A stretch of 64,000 bases of DNA from Kaistella sp. (GTDB lineage Bacteria; Bacteroidota; Bacteroidia; Flavobacteriales; Weeksellaceae): positions 124,001-188,000 of the forward strand of contig JAIBEW010000029.1 in the NCBI GenBank assembly GCA_019459085.1. Direction: 5' to 3'. The translations under genes and the position numbers were made by a program. The notes under the pieces are model-generated. The model saw nothing but the letters and a program-made list of their open reading frames with translations. It was not told the DNA's origin and made no database searches. Positions 17,241 through 25,812 of this stretch are shown here, piece after piece (position 1 is the stretch's first letter; each line of letters begins with the position of its first letter).

Positions 17241-19451
17241 ATGAAAAGAATATTTTTACTACTCACTTTCTTGCTGAGTTTTGTACAGATGAGGGCTGAT
17301 GAAGGAATGTGGCTTCTGATGCTTGTAAAAAGGTTGAACGGTGTAGATATGCAGAAACAGGGCTTACATTTAACTCCTGAAGAAATTTATTCTGTAAACA
17401 ACTCCAGTCTTAAAGATGCAATCGTAAGTTTTGGCGGTTTCTGTACCGGCGAAATCGTTTCGGATAAAGGACTTATTTTAACCAACCACCACTGTGGTTA
17501 CGATGCCGTGGCTTCTGCATCAACGCCGCAGAAAAATTATCTGAATGACGGTTTCTGGGCGATGAAACAGAATGACGAATTCAACGCGAAAGACCTTTAT
17601 GTAAGATTTTTGGTAAGAATGGACGATGTTTCTGCACGAATCAACGCCAAGCTGAACAATAACATGACGGCGGCTGAAAGAAAAGCCATCATTGATGCCG
17701 AAACAAAAGCCATTCAGACTGAAAACTCTGAAAACGGAAAATACACTGTTGTCGTGAGAGATTTCTTTAACGGAAATGAATTCTATTATTTTGTATATCA
17801 GGATTATAAAGATGTTAGATTGGTGGGTGCACCACCATCCTCAATAGGAAAATTCGGTGGCGATACCGATAACTGGGAATGGCCAAGACACACCGGAGAT
17901 TTCACCGTGTTCAGAGTTTATGCAGATGCTGTCGGTAATCCTGCAGAATATTCCGCGAAAAATGTGCCGCTTAAACCGAAACATTTCCTTCCAGTTTCCC
18001 TTAAAGGTGTAAAACCGGGAGACTTTGCCATGATTCTTGGATATCCGGGAAGAACCAACCGTTATCTTACTTCTTACGGGCTGCAGCAGATGGTTACGAA
18101 AGATTATCCGGCTTGGGTGGAAGCTTCAAAATTATCCATGGATATCATGAAAAAATACATGGACAAAAATACTGCAGTCAAACTCGATTATGCATCTCAA
18201 TACGCATCAGTCGCTAACTACTGGAAAAACAGACAGGGAACCATTGATGCTGTAGAAAAAAACAGCACCATCACCAACAAGCAGAAAGAAGAAGATCTTT
18301 TCAGACAATGGGCTTTACTGCCAGGAAATACAATGTATGACGGTGTGCTCGAAAATATGGGCGCTTATTACAACCAGACTTCAAAAAGAAATGTAGAAAG
18401 AAACTACATGACACAGCTGCAGAGAAACGCCAAATATATCGGCGTTGCTTATAGCTTGGGATCTTTGCTGAAAACTTATGCAGCACAGGATATGGCCGGA
18501 AGAATTGCCATGAAACCGAAAGTGGATCAGGCGGTAGATGGAGTTTATGAAGATTTCCATACCGAGGTGGAAGGCGAACTGCTGAATTCCCTTGTAAATC
18601 TTTATCAGACAAAGGTGGACAGAGACGTCGCTTCACCAACTGTAATGAATCTTGATGCCGGAAATCTTTCCAACGTAGCGTTTTCTTCCATCTTTGCCAA
18701 CAAGGCTTCGGTGATCGCGTTTGTTCTAAACCCGGACCGTTTAAAACTGGATGCTGACCCAATGCTTAAAATTGCTACAGGAATCGTTACTGACCAAAAA
18801 CTTCAGAGCGACAGATTTGCAAAAGTTGAAGAAAATTTCGCCAAGAACAACCGTATCTATCTTGAAGGAATGATGAAATCACAGCCAAATAAGAGTTTTT
18901 ATCCTGATGCAAACGGTACCATGAGACTTACTTACGGAACTGTAGATACATTACCGATCAGAACTGACCGTAATTATCACGGAGTTACCGAAAATTATTA
19001 TACGGATATGGCCGGAATGGTCGCCAAGTACAAAAAAGGTGATGAAGAATTTGATTTGCCTCAAAGACTTATCGACCTTCACAATATGGGAGATTACGGT
19101 CAGTACGCTGATGCAGCTGGTTACATGCCTGTAAACTTTCTTTCGAACAATGACATTACAGGTGGAAATTCCGGTTCCCCGGTAATTGACGGCGACGGAA
19201 ACCTGATCGGAATCGCCTTCGACGGAAACAGCGAAGCGCTAAGCGGTGATATTGTTTTTGAAAAAGACTGGCAAAAAACGATCAATGTAGACATCAGATA
19301 CGTTCTTTGGACCATTGATAAATTTGCGGGAGCATCAAGACTGATCCAGGAAATGACTTTGGTAACCGATGAAAACACCCCAAAAGACACGAAAACAGTA
19401 ATGCCGAAAGCTGCAGATTCCAAAAAATCTAAATCAAAAAGCAAAAAATAA
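17241..19451 (+). CDS. S46 family dipeptidyl-peptidase, DPP7-like
   Basis: A 736-residue exported serine peptidase that releases dipeptides from oligopeptides, as in asaccharolytic Bacteroidota. It has a signal peptide (about residues 1-19), the catalytic histidine region LTNHHCGYDA (His 83/84), and the catalytic serine in GGNSGSPV at residue 644. The residue 18 positions after this serine separates the subtypes: Arg in DPP11 (Asp/Glu-specific) and Gly in DPP7 (hydrophobic P1). Here it is Gly 662 (FDGNSEA), which supports DPP7-type specificity. The C-terminus has an unusual Lys/Ser tail. It is monocistronic with a strong terminator. Confidence 0.93.
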   Translation: MKRIFLLLTFLLSFVQMRADEGMWLLMLVKRLNGVDMQKQGLHLTPEEIYSVNNSSLKDAIVSFGGFCTGEIVSDKGLILTNHHCGYDAVASASTPQKNYLNDGFWAMKQNDEFNAKDLYVRFLVRMDDVSARINAKLNNNMTAAERKAIIDAETKAIQTENSENGKYTVVVRDFFNGNEFYYFVYQDYKDVRLVGAPPSSIGKFGGDTDNWEWPRHTGDFTVFRVYADAVGNPAEYSAKNVPLKPKHFLPVSLKGVKPGDFAMILGYPGRTNRYLTSYGLQQMVTKDYPAWVEASKLSMDIMKKYMDKNTAVKLDYASQYASVANYWKNRQGTIDAVEKNSTITNKQKEEDLFRQWALLPGNTMYDGVLENMGAYYNQTSKRNVERNYMTQLQRNAKYIGVAYSLGSLLKTYAAQDMAGRIAMKPKVDQAVDGVYEDFHTEVEGELLNSLVNLYQTKVDRDVASPTVMNLDAGNLSNVAFSSIFANKASVIAFVLNPDRLKLDADPMLKIATGIVTDQKLQSDRFAKVEENFAKNNRIYLEGMMKSQPNKSFYPDANGTMRLTYGTVDTLPIRTDRNYHGVTENYYTDMAGMVAKYKKGDEEFDLPQRLIDLHNMGDYGQYADAAGYMPVNFLSNNDITGGNSGSPVIDGDGNLIGIAFDGNSEALSGDIVFEKDWQKTINVDIRYVLWTIDKFAGASRLIQEMTLVTDENTPKDTKTVMPKAADSKKSKSKSKK

Positions 19452-19469
19452 CAGTTCTCTGAACATTTT

Positions 19470-19499
19470 AAAAGCCGCGGAAAATTTTCCGCGGCTTTT
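19470..19499 (+). terminator. Terminator of the S46 peptidase gene
   Basis: A perfect 15-bp palindromic stem, AAAAGCCGCGGAAAA/TTTTCCGCGGCTTTT, followed by a T run. Confidence 0.9.
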
Positions 19500-19599
19500 T
19501 GTTTGCAAATACTCTTCAGCTTTCAGTGTTTTCACCAAAAATTCTAATCTGGATTTAAAGAGATGAAATCGCAGCCGATTCATTTTGCATCAATAAAAA

Positions 19600-19622
19600 A
19601 AGGAAACCTAGTTGGTTTCCTT
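19600..19622 (-). terminator. Terminator overlapping the end of the TPR gene
   Basis: AAGGAAACC / GGTTTCCTT with a 5-base loop and, on the minus strand, a following T run. It overlaps the last codons of the TPR protein, so the Lys-Glu-Thr-Asn tail is part of the hairpin. Confidence 0.75.
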
Positions 19623-20042
19623 CTTCTTTTTACGCTTTTTTGAAGTCATTTTTGTCTTCAGAAATTTCTTGCGGTCCTTAATCACTTCCCAGCTGCATGG
19701 GCTGAAACAGTATCCTTCGGCAATCTCCAAAAATTTCATTGCGTTGGTCAAGCTCCCTCTTTTCTCAGAAAGAAATGAACGTTGGTACCATAAATCACAT
19801 TTGTCGATTCCTTTGATTTTTACCGCGTATTTAATCAGCTTTTCGGCTTCATCTAAATCTTCATTTTCCAAAAGGCAGCTGATATAATATTTTGGAGTAT
19901 TGATATTGCTGACATCATAAATCATGGCATCTTCGTAATATTCCTTCGCTTTTTCATAATCCTTCAAAACTTCGGAATGTATTCTCCCCATTAAACACAG
20001 CGCATCTGCATCTTCCGAATCATAAGACAACGCGTAATTCAA
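19608..20042 (-). CDS. TPR-repeat protein with missing canonical start
   Basis: A soluble tetratricopeptide-type protein of at least 144 residues, with helix pairs such as ADALCLMGRIHSEVLKDYEK and NINTPKYYISCLLENEDLDE. It belongs to a flavobacterial family whose members, as I remember them, begin about 22 residues earlier with a [M]-x-QYYFEAL-x-CYPY segment. That segment is present here in frame (20105-20043), directly after the prfH TAA, but has no ATG, GTG or in-frame TTG before the TTG at 20042. The frame is the same as prfH. Either a start codon has been lost or a rare start or readthrough is used. Function unknown; likely a partner of PrfH/RtcB by position. Confidence 0.7.
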   Translation of the reverse strand: MNYALSYDSEDADALCLMGRIHSEVLKDYEKAKEYYEDAMIYDVSNINTPKYYISCLLENEDLDEAEKLIKYAVKIKGIDKCDLWYQRSFLSEKRGSLTNAMKFLEIAEGYCFSPCSWEVIKDRKKFLKTKMTSKKRKKKKETN

Positions 20043-20105
20043 CGCTTCGAGACAGTCGGGTATGTTGTAAGGGTAACAGTCCAGCGCCTCAAAATAATAT
20101 TGTTT

Positions 20106-20804
20106 TTAGTTAAGTTCATCTCTGTCATTTTTAAGTTCATTTTTCAGAACGCTTCTTTTCTTTTTAAAGGAAAGGTCCGCATTCATTTTTCTGAAATCAG
20201 TACCTGTAAAGCTTCTTACAGGATTTCCGCGCTGCACCTGAAGGTGGTTGTTCCAGGTTTCCTGCATTTGTTTCCCAAGTTTTTCCATATGCAGATCCAA
20301 GACTTTTTCTTTTAATCTAATGATGGAAAGTTTTTTATTCTCCAGTTGCGAACGGGAATCCTGCACGAAAACACTTTGTCCGGTTTTCGAATACGTTGCA
20401 CGAACTGCTGTGTTTACTTTATTCACATTTTGTCCGCCACTTCCCTGACTTCTGCATGTTTTAAACTGAATATCTTTTTCGTGGAATTCTGTTTTTTCCA
20501 AACCTTCCATTTCAAAAATGCCGATAAACCAGTTGCTTCTTTTGTGGAGTTTCCGGAATGTGCTTTTTCCTGTCCAACAGATGCTTCCGAGCCACGATTC
20601 TAAAAATTCATTTACCTCTTTACCTTTTAAAAGTAAAGTTGCAGATTTCAAAGTAAGGTTTTCATCGCCTATTTCCCGGTGGATCATTTCGTAAGCTATA
20701 TTGCTGTTTTTTGCTTCCTCAAGGAAAATTTTCAACACTTTGGCAACTACCCATTGGCATTCCAAAGGTCCCTGTCCTGAGGTGATTTGTATTATTCTGT
20801 CCAT
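20106..20804 (-). CDS. prfH: Peptide chain release factor homologue PrfH
   Basis: A 232-residue release-factor relative. It keeps the catalytic GGQ loop ([19 protein letters not shown] at 123-125), but its N-terminal half is short and lacks the RF1/RF2 codon-recognition tripeptide, having instead GSICWTGKSTFRKLHKRSNW (73-92). PrfH is known to recognise ribosomes whose decoding centre has been cut and to hydrolyse the stuck peptidyl-tRNA, letting the RtcB partner reseal 16S rRNA. It lies 111 bases downstream of rtcB on the same strand, the known pairing. Confidence 0.93.
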   Translation of the reverse strand: MDRIIQITSGQGPLECQWVVAKVLKIFLEEAKNSNIAYEMIHREIGDENLTLKSATLLLKGKEVNEFLESWLGSICWTGKSTFRKLHKRSNWFIGIFEMEGLEKTEFHEKDIQFKTCRSQGSGGQNVNKVNTAVRATYSKTGQSVFVQDSRSQLENKKLSIIRLKEKVLDLHMEKLGKQMQETWNNHLQVQRGNPVRSFTGTDFRKMNADLSFKKKRSVLKNELKNDRDELN

Positions 20805-20915
20805 TTTTTTTTTAATTTGTTTCTGTCGACTCTGACGAAAGGAAGAATCTCTATGAACTATTCTTAAGATTTTTCCCAGGGACTTTGTTGCATTCAGAAT
20901 GACAAACTGTAAAAT

Positions 20916-22307
20916 TTACTTATCCATTCTCACAATTCTTGGTTGGAAAGTCCCAAGAATATCCACCAGATCAGTCTGTGCATTCATCACTTCATTGATG
21001 TTTTTATAGGCCATCGGTGCTTCTTCGGCATTTCCGCCTATCAAAGTGACTTTCTTTAATTTCAGTTCATTTTTAATGTCATTTTGAGTAAAGCGTTTTC
21101 TGCATTCTCCTCTCGAAAATGCTCTTCCTGCGCCGTGAGAAGCTGATTTCAGCGAATCCGGATGGCCTTTGCCGCGAACGATGAAGCCTTTTGCCGTCAT
21201 GGAACCCGGAATGATTCCCAATTCATCCTCGTGAGCCGGAGTTGCACCTTTCCTGTGAACAATGACCTCCTTTCCGTTATGGATTTCCTTCCACGCAAAA
21301 TTGTGATGGTTTTCAATCCTGGCTTTTACGCGCCCGCCAACAGCTTTCACCAACCTTCGGTGAATATCGTTGTGACAGGCTGCGGCGTAATCTCCCGCAA
21401 GGTTCATCGCCGTCCAGTATTCGAGTCCGAGGTGAGAATCCATATCCAGCCAGGCAAAATTTTGTGCTTCTTTTGGAAGCGGACACTGGTCTGCAGCGAC
21501 CCGTGAATAATACTGAGCGATTTCTGCTCCCAAACCCCGTGATCCGCTGTGCGACAGAATTCCGAGATATTTTCCTTTCGGAAGACCAATTTGCTCATCT
21601 TCTTCTGTAATTTCGACCTCACCAAACTCCACGAAGTGATTTCCGCCCCCGGAACTTCCCATCTGTTTGATTGCTTTTCCTTTCAGTCTTTTCAAAACCG
21701 GAATCAGATCAAAAGTATCGCGTTCGAAAATCTCGTGATCAATGTGCGATTTGTGGATTTCACTCATTCCGAATTTGGTATGCTCTGTAAGCGCTTTTTC
21801 ATACTTGTCTTTCGCGCCGTCCAGGTAAGAAACCGGTGTATCCAAAATACTGAGGCTCATTCTGCAGCCGATGTCCATCCCGACTCCGTACGGAATCACC
21901 GCATTGTCCAAAGCGAGAACTCCGCCAATCGGAAGTCCATAACCGCTGTGGGCGTCGGGCATTAATGCACCCTGCACGGATACCGGCAGTTTCAGAGAAG
22001 TGTAGAGTTGGTTTCTGGCTTCATCTGAAATATCAGTTCCGAAAATCCGGTGCGGGACACGGTTGGAATTCAGCATTCTCTTTTCTGTTTTGCTTGAAGA
22101 AAGCAGTGCTTCTGCAATCTGACCAAAGGTCAAATCTTTTTCGAATTGCTCAGGATTACTGAGAATTTCCTTCAGAAGCGATTTAACGTGATGGATATTT
22201 TTGGTGGCAAAATTCCGTTTCATCACTTCCAAAGCGATGTTAACACTCTGGTTGTTCGGATAGCCGAGTTTTAATATATCTTTTCCTTTAAGTTTTAAAT
22301 TTCCCAT
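20916..22307 (-). CDS. rtcB: RNA ligase RtcB (PrfH-linked, RtcB2-type)
   Basis: RtcB joins RNA 2',3'-cyclic phosphate and 5'-OH ends using GTP and Mn2+. The 463-residue protein has the metal-binding GVGMDIGCRM (near residue 145), SSGGGNHFVEFGEVE (near 218), the His-rich ENHHNFAW and HRKGATPA segments, and the guanylylated histidine in SASHGAGRAFSR (near 395). The association with prfH points to the RtcB2 subtype, which reseals cut 16S rRNA. No archease gene is seen nearby. I see no clear promoter in the 190 bases upstream. Confidence 0.95.
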   Translation of the reverse strand: MGNLKLKGKDILKLGYPNNQSVNIALEVMKRNFATKNIHHVKSLLKEILSNPEQFEKDLTFGQIAEALLSSSKTEKRMLNSNRVPHRIFGTDISDEARNQLYTSLKLPVSVQGALMPDAHSGYGLPIGGVLALDNAVIPYGVGMDIGCRMSLSILDTPVSYLDGAKDKYEKALTEHTKFGMSEIHKSHIDHEIFERDTFDLIPVLKRLKGKAIKQMGSSGGGNHFVEFGEVEITEEDEQIGLPKGKYLGILSHSGSRGLGAEIAQYYSRVAADQCPLPKEAQNFAWLDMDSHLGLEYWTAMNLAGDYAAACHNDIHRRLVKAVGGRVKARIENHHNFAWKEIHNGKEVIVHRKGATPAHEDELGIIPGSMTAKGFIVRGKGHPDSLKSASHGAGRAFSRGECRKRFTQNDIKNELKLKKVTLIGGNAEEAPMAYKNINEVMNAQTDLVDILGTFQPRIVRMDK

Positions 22308-22502
22308 TGTTTTTTAATAAGATGTCAGATATTAGACACAAGATGTTTGACATTCCGGCGCCGAATATTTTTTCTACTATAATCTAGTTGATTGTATAAG
22401 GAAACGTGTTTCTCGTTTTGCGATGGAATTCTGCGAAAGCGGGAAATGGCTCCTCATTAAATTTAATTTCGGGAAATTTTTGAATTGAAATTCAGACAAG
22501 AA

Positions 22503-22532
22503 AAAACCCGAAATCTTGTGACTTCGGGTTTT
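22503..22532 (-). terminator. Terminator of the micropeptide gene
   Basis: A 10-bp stem AAAACCCGAA/TTCGGGTTTT with a 10-base loop and a T run on the minus strand, 22 bases after the micropeptide stop. It separates that transcript from rtcB. Confidence 0.8.
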
Positions 22533-22554
22533 GATATTTCATTATACTGTTGTT

Positions 22555-22662
22555 CTAAGAAAGTACCATACCACGAAGCCTCACCACTGAAAGTGGCAAT
22601 ACTGCTGCTGAAAGCTGACTGAATTTGAACATTGCTTCGTTGTTTTTTAAATGGTTAAACAT
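22555..22662 (-). CDS. 35-residue micropeptide, unknown function
   Basis: A short gene framed by a promoter box (22675-22682) and an intrinsic terminator (22503-22532). From ATG at 22662 it encodes 35 residues: a polar start (MFNHLKNNEAMFKF), then a mostly hydrophobic stretch (SQLSAAVLPLSVVRLRGMVL) and Ser before TAG. It has no cysteines and no standard signal peptide. It could be a membrane-active or toxin-like peptide, a leader peptide, or a small regulatory protein. I do not recognise the family with certainty. The complete expression unit, only 110 bases of coding sequence with nothing else in the transcript, is the main reason for believing it. Confidence 0.6.
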   Translation of the reverse strand: MFNHLKNNEAMFKFSQLSAAVLPLSVVRLRGMVLS

Positions 22663-22674
22663 TATTTTCGAGTG

Positions 22675-22682
22675 CAAATATA
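22675..22682 (-). promoter_or_regulatory. -7 promoter box of the micropeptide gene
   Basis: The minus strand reads TATATTTG, 12 bases before the micropeptide ATG; it is the same box, with the same following C, as those before the two small lipoproteins at 26101 and 26497. No convincing -33 element. Confidence 0.6.
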
Positions 22683-22740
22683 GAATATTTTTTGAAATAT
22701 GAATTTTTTTTTATAAATCTTAAATAAATAAAATTTGTTT

Positions 22741-22953
22741 TTAGATTTTGTTTTTACCTTTTATCAATTTAATGATTAACAAAACAATTGCGATAACTCC
22801 TATAAACTTGATAATAAATAAAGAATAATTCCACTCTGAAAGTTAAGGTAAGGCATATTGAGATGTTAAATTTTCTGTAAATATTTTCCAGGAATTAAAA
22901 CTAAAAAATAGGATAATGAAAAGGAGGGGGATAATATGAATTATTTTGGAAAT
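22741..22953 (-). pseudogene. Possible remnant of a small membrane protein
   Basis: The 300-base gap between the micropeptide promoter and the lipoprotein gene has one frame that reads as two hydrophobic segments (about IIPLLFIILFFSF and FIGVIAIVLLIIKLIK), interrupted by a TAA at 22843-22845 and lacking a usual start codon. This looks like a decayed two-TM protein gene. A chance A+T-rich frame cannot be excluded. Confidence 0.25.
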
Positions 22954-22962
22954 TTATATTTT

Positions 22963-23436
22963 CTAATAGCTTGGTCTCGGGAATATTCCTTTTTTGTGAA
23001 GCGAATCAAGACTTTTATTCCAATACATTTGATTCTGTAAAACGTTTGGATTTGTTATTTTGTCGAATCCATACATTTTATCGAAAATAAAAGTAATAAT
23101 TATCGGAAGATTATCCTCATTCTTTTTAATCGTGAATTGAATGTATTTTTGTTTTTGACTGGGAATAATAGAGGCGGTGTCTTTAATTTTCATTTGTCTT
23201 ACCAAATCATCAATCTTTAATTCATCATAATGTTTATTAATAAAAAAAGCCTCGGATTTTATTGCACCTGAAAAATTTTCACTTTCCCAGAATAACTTTG
23301 AAATCTCTTCAATACTATCCTTTTTGATATTTGAAAAATAGTTTTTTACGACCATTTCCATCTTTTCATCATTTTTATTTCTTGATTCACAAGAACAAAG
23401 AAAAAATATCATTAAAACCAATATAAAGTAATTCAT
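22963..23436 (-). CDS. Small lipoprotein, unknown function
   Basis: A 157-residue protein with a lipoprotein signal: hydrophobic MNYFILVLMIFFL then lipobox LCSC, so lipidation at about Cys 15. The mature part is charged, with Lys, Asp and Glu, and a beta-rich centre (KQKYIQFTIKKNEDNLPIIITFIF). I do not recognise the family. The base composition is more A+T-rich than the neighbouring genes, as is the following gap, which may mean the block 22680-23450 was acquired. Confidence 0.7.
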   Translation of the reverse strand: MNYFILVLMIFFLCSCESRNKNDEKMEMVVKNYFSNIKKDSIEEISKLFWESENFSGAIKSEAFFINKHYDELKIDDLVRQMKIKDTASIIPSQKQKYIQFTIKKNEDNLPIIITFIFDKMYGFDKITNPNVLQNQMYWNKSLDSLHKKGIFPRPSY

Positions 23437-23458
23437 AAATTATAATTAAATAGATTTT

Positions 23459-25588
23459 CTATTTTTCTTCTATATTTAAATATTTCACCAATATCTCACA
23501 AGCAGATTTCGGCAGATTGGTACCGGGGCCGAAAATGAAATCAGCACCGTTTTGATACAGATAATCATAATCCTGCTGCGGAATTACACCGCCAACCACA
23601 ATTCGGATATCATCGGCTCCCAGTTTCTTCAGTTCTTCAACGACCTGCGGTACAAGCGTTTTGTGACCTGCCGCCAAAGAAGAAACACCCAGAATATGGA
23701 TGTCGTTTTCCACGGCTTGTTTGGCTACTTCTTCCGGTGTCTGGAAAAGCGGCGCCACATCTACATCAAAACCCATATCGGCAAAAGCGGTTGCCACTAC
23801 TTTTGCACCACGGTCATGACCGTCTTGACCCATTTTCACGACCATAATTCTTGGCCTTCTGCCTTCCTGATCCTCAAATTTCTGGGTCAGAGCAATGGCC
23901 TTTTCAAAAAATTCGTTTTTACCTGCATTCATAGCGTAAACTCCCTGTATTGTTCTGATATTGGCTTTATAACGACCGTAACTTTCTTCCATCGCATCGC
24001 TCATTTCGCCTAAAGTCACCCTTCTTCGGGCTGCTTCGATGCAGATTTCGAGAAGGTTGCCATCGCCGGTTCTGGCTGCTGCTTTCAGTCTTTCCAAAAT
24101 TTCTGATACTTTCTCAGCATTTCTGCTGGCTTTTATGTTGTCGAGTCTTTCAATCTGCTTTCTGCGCACTTCGGAATTATCGATATCCAAAATCTCCAGT
24201 TCCATTTGCTTTTGTGTAGACTTAAATGAATTGACGCCGATGATGAACTCTTCGCCACTGTCGATTTTCGCCTGTTTTTTGGCGGCGGCTTCCTCAATCC
24301 TCATTTTTGGGATGCCTGCCTCGATTGCTCTCGTCATTCCGCCTTCTTTTTCCACCTCATCAATGAATTTCATGGCTTCCTCAATCATTTGCTGAGTCAG
24401 ACTTTCCACAAGATGACTTCCGCCCATCGGATCCACCACGTCGCAGATGCCGCTTTCCTGCTGCAGAATAATCTGTGTATTTCTCGCAATTTTAGCTGAA
24501 TAATCGGTTGGCAAAGCAATCGCCTCGTCAAGCGCATTTGTATGCAAAGACTGCGTTCCACCAAGTGCTGCCGACAGCGCTTCAATCGCTGTTCTTGTGA
24601 TATTATTGAAAGGCTCCTGCTCCGTCAAACTCCAACCTGAAGTTTGGGAATGTGTTCTCAAAGCCAAAGATTTCGGATTTTGCGTACTGAACTGTGCCAA
24701 CAGATCGGCCCAGATGTAACGCGCGGCCCGCATCTTCGCAATTTCCATGAAATGATTCATTCCCACCGCCCAGAAAAAGGACAGACGCGGCGCAAAATCA
24801 TCCACTTTCATTCCGGCTTTGATGCCTGTTCTCACATATTCGAGACCGTCGGCAAGCGTATAAGCCATCTCCAGGACCGGTGTGGCACCGGCTTCCTGCA
24901 TATGATAGCCTGAAATGGAAATGGAATTGAATTTCGGGATATGATTGGCCGTGTATTCAAAAATATCGGCAATAATCTTCATGGAGGGCGTTGGCGGATA
25001 AATGTAGGTATTCCGCACCATGAATTCTTTCAGGATGTCATTCTGAATGGTTCCGGAAAGTTTGTCCTGAGAAACGCCCTGCTCTTCTGCAGCCACGATA
25101 TAAAATGCCAGAACAGGTAAAACGGCGCCGTTCATCGTCATGGAAACGGAAATCTCATCCAACGGAATCTGGTCGAAGAGGATCTTCATATCCTCAATGG
25201 AATCGATGGCCACTCCGGCTTTCCCAACATCACCAACCACTCTAGGATGATCCGAATCATAGCCGCGATGCGTAGCCAAATCGAAAGCAACAGATAAACC
25301 TTTCTGTCCTGCGGCTAAATTTCTTCTGTAAAATGCATTGGATTCTTCGGCCGTAGAAAAACCTGCGTATTGGCGTATGGTCCAGGGTTTCTGAACATAC
25401 ATCGTGGAATAAGGACCCCGCAAAAAAGGAGCAATTCCTGCAGAATACTGTTTATCGGTGAGTTTTTTGGAGTCTTTTTCGGTATAGGAAGATTTCATTT
25501 CCAGCCCGTCTTTTTCAAAAAAATAAGGAAGTTGTTCTTCTGAATTAATTGAAAAATCAGGAATGTGGTTGAGGATTTTCTGGCGCAT
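23459..25588 (-). CDS. scpA: Methylmalonyl-CoA mutase, large (catalytic) subunit
   Basis: This adenosylcobalamin enzyme interconverts succinyl-CoA and (R)-methylmalonyl-CoA in propionate metabolism. The 709-residue protein has the full TIM-barrel domain ([20 protein letters not shown] near 68; [14 protein letters not shown] near 225; [16 protein letters not shown] near 310) and the C-terminal B12 domain with the cobalt-ligand histidine in [16 protein letters not shown] (near 590). The small subunit gene, usually adjacent, is not found in the window; the 5' neighbour is a small lipoprotein. The enzyme therefore either pairs with a distant mutA or works alone. Confidence 0.96.
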   Translation of the reverse strand: MRQKILNHIPDFSINSEEQLPYFFEKDGLEMKSSYTEKDSKKLTDKQYSAGIAPFLRGPYSTMYVQKPWTIRQYAGFSTAEESNAFYRRNLAAGQKGLSVAFDLATHRGYDSDHPRVVGDVGKAGVAIDSIEDMKILFDQIPLDEISVSMTMNGAVLPVLAFYIVAAEEQGVSQDKLSGTIQNDILKEFMVRNTYIYPPTPSMKIIADIFEYTANHIPKFNSISISGYHMQEAGATPVLEMAYTLADGLEYVRTGIKAGMKVDDFAPRLSFFWAVGMNHFMEIAKMRAARYIWADLLAQFSTQNPKSLALRTHSQTSGWSLTEQEPFNNITRTAIEALSAALGGTQSLHTNALDEAIALPTDYSAKIARNTQIILQQESGICDVVDPMGGSHLVESLTQQMIEEAMKFIDEVEKEGGMTRAIEAGIPKMRIEEAAAKKQAKIDSGEEFIIGVNSFKSTQKQMELEILDIDNSEVRRKQIERLDNIKASRNAEKVSEILERLKAAARTGDGNLLEICIEAARRRVTLGEMSDAMEESYGRYKANIRTIQGVYAMNAGKNEFFEKAIALTQKFEDQEGRRPRIMVVKMGQDGHDRGAKVVATAFADMGFDVDVAPLFQTPEEVAKQAVENDIHILGVSSLAAGHKTLVPQVVEELKKLGADDIRIVVGGVIPQQDYDYLYQNGADFIFGPGTNLPKSACEILVKYLNIEEK

Positions 25589-25764
25589 TTTCGCTTGGCT
25601 TTATAGAAGGGTAAAGTTATGAAATTTTGAGAAACACAGCTCTTTTGGCAAGGGGAAAAGGTATGGCCGGCCATCGGCCTTTTTCCGGGAGAAAATTTGC
25701 CTGTTAGCAGTTCGCGTATTAGTTTACCGGTATGCCTGCCGCGAAAGACCGTTCGAAACAAAAA

Positions 25765-25788
25765 AAAGCCTTCCCGAAGGAAGACTTT
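25765..25788 (-). terminator. Terminator of the small lipoprotein gene at 25813
   Basis: AAAG-C-CTTCC / GGAAG-A-CTTT, a 9-bp stem with one mismatch, then a minus-strand T run. The rest of the gap 25589-25764 shows nothing clear. Confidence 0.6.
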
Positions 25789-25812
25789 AGAATAATCTTT
25801 GTAACAGGAAGA

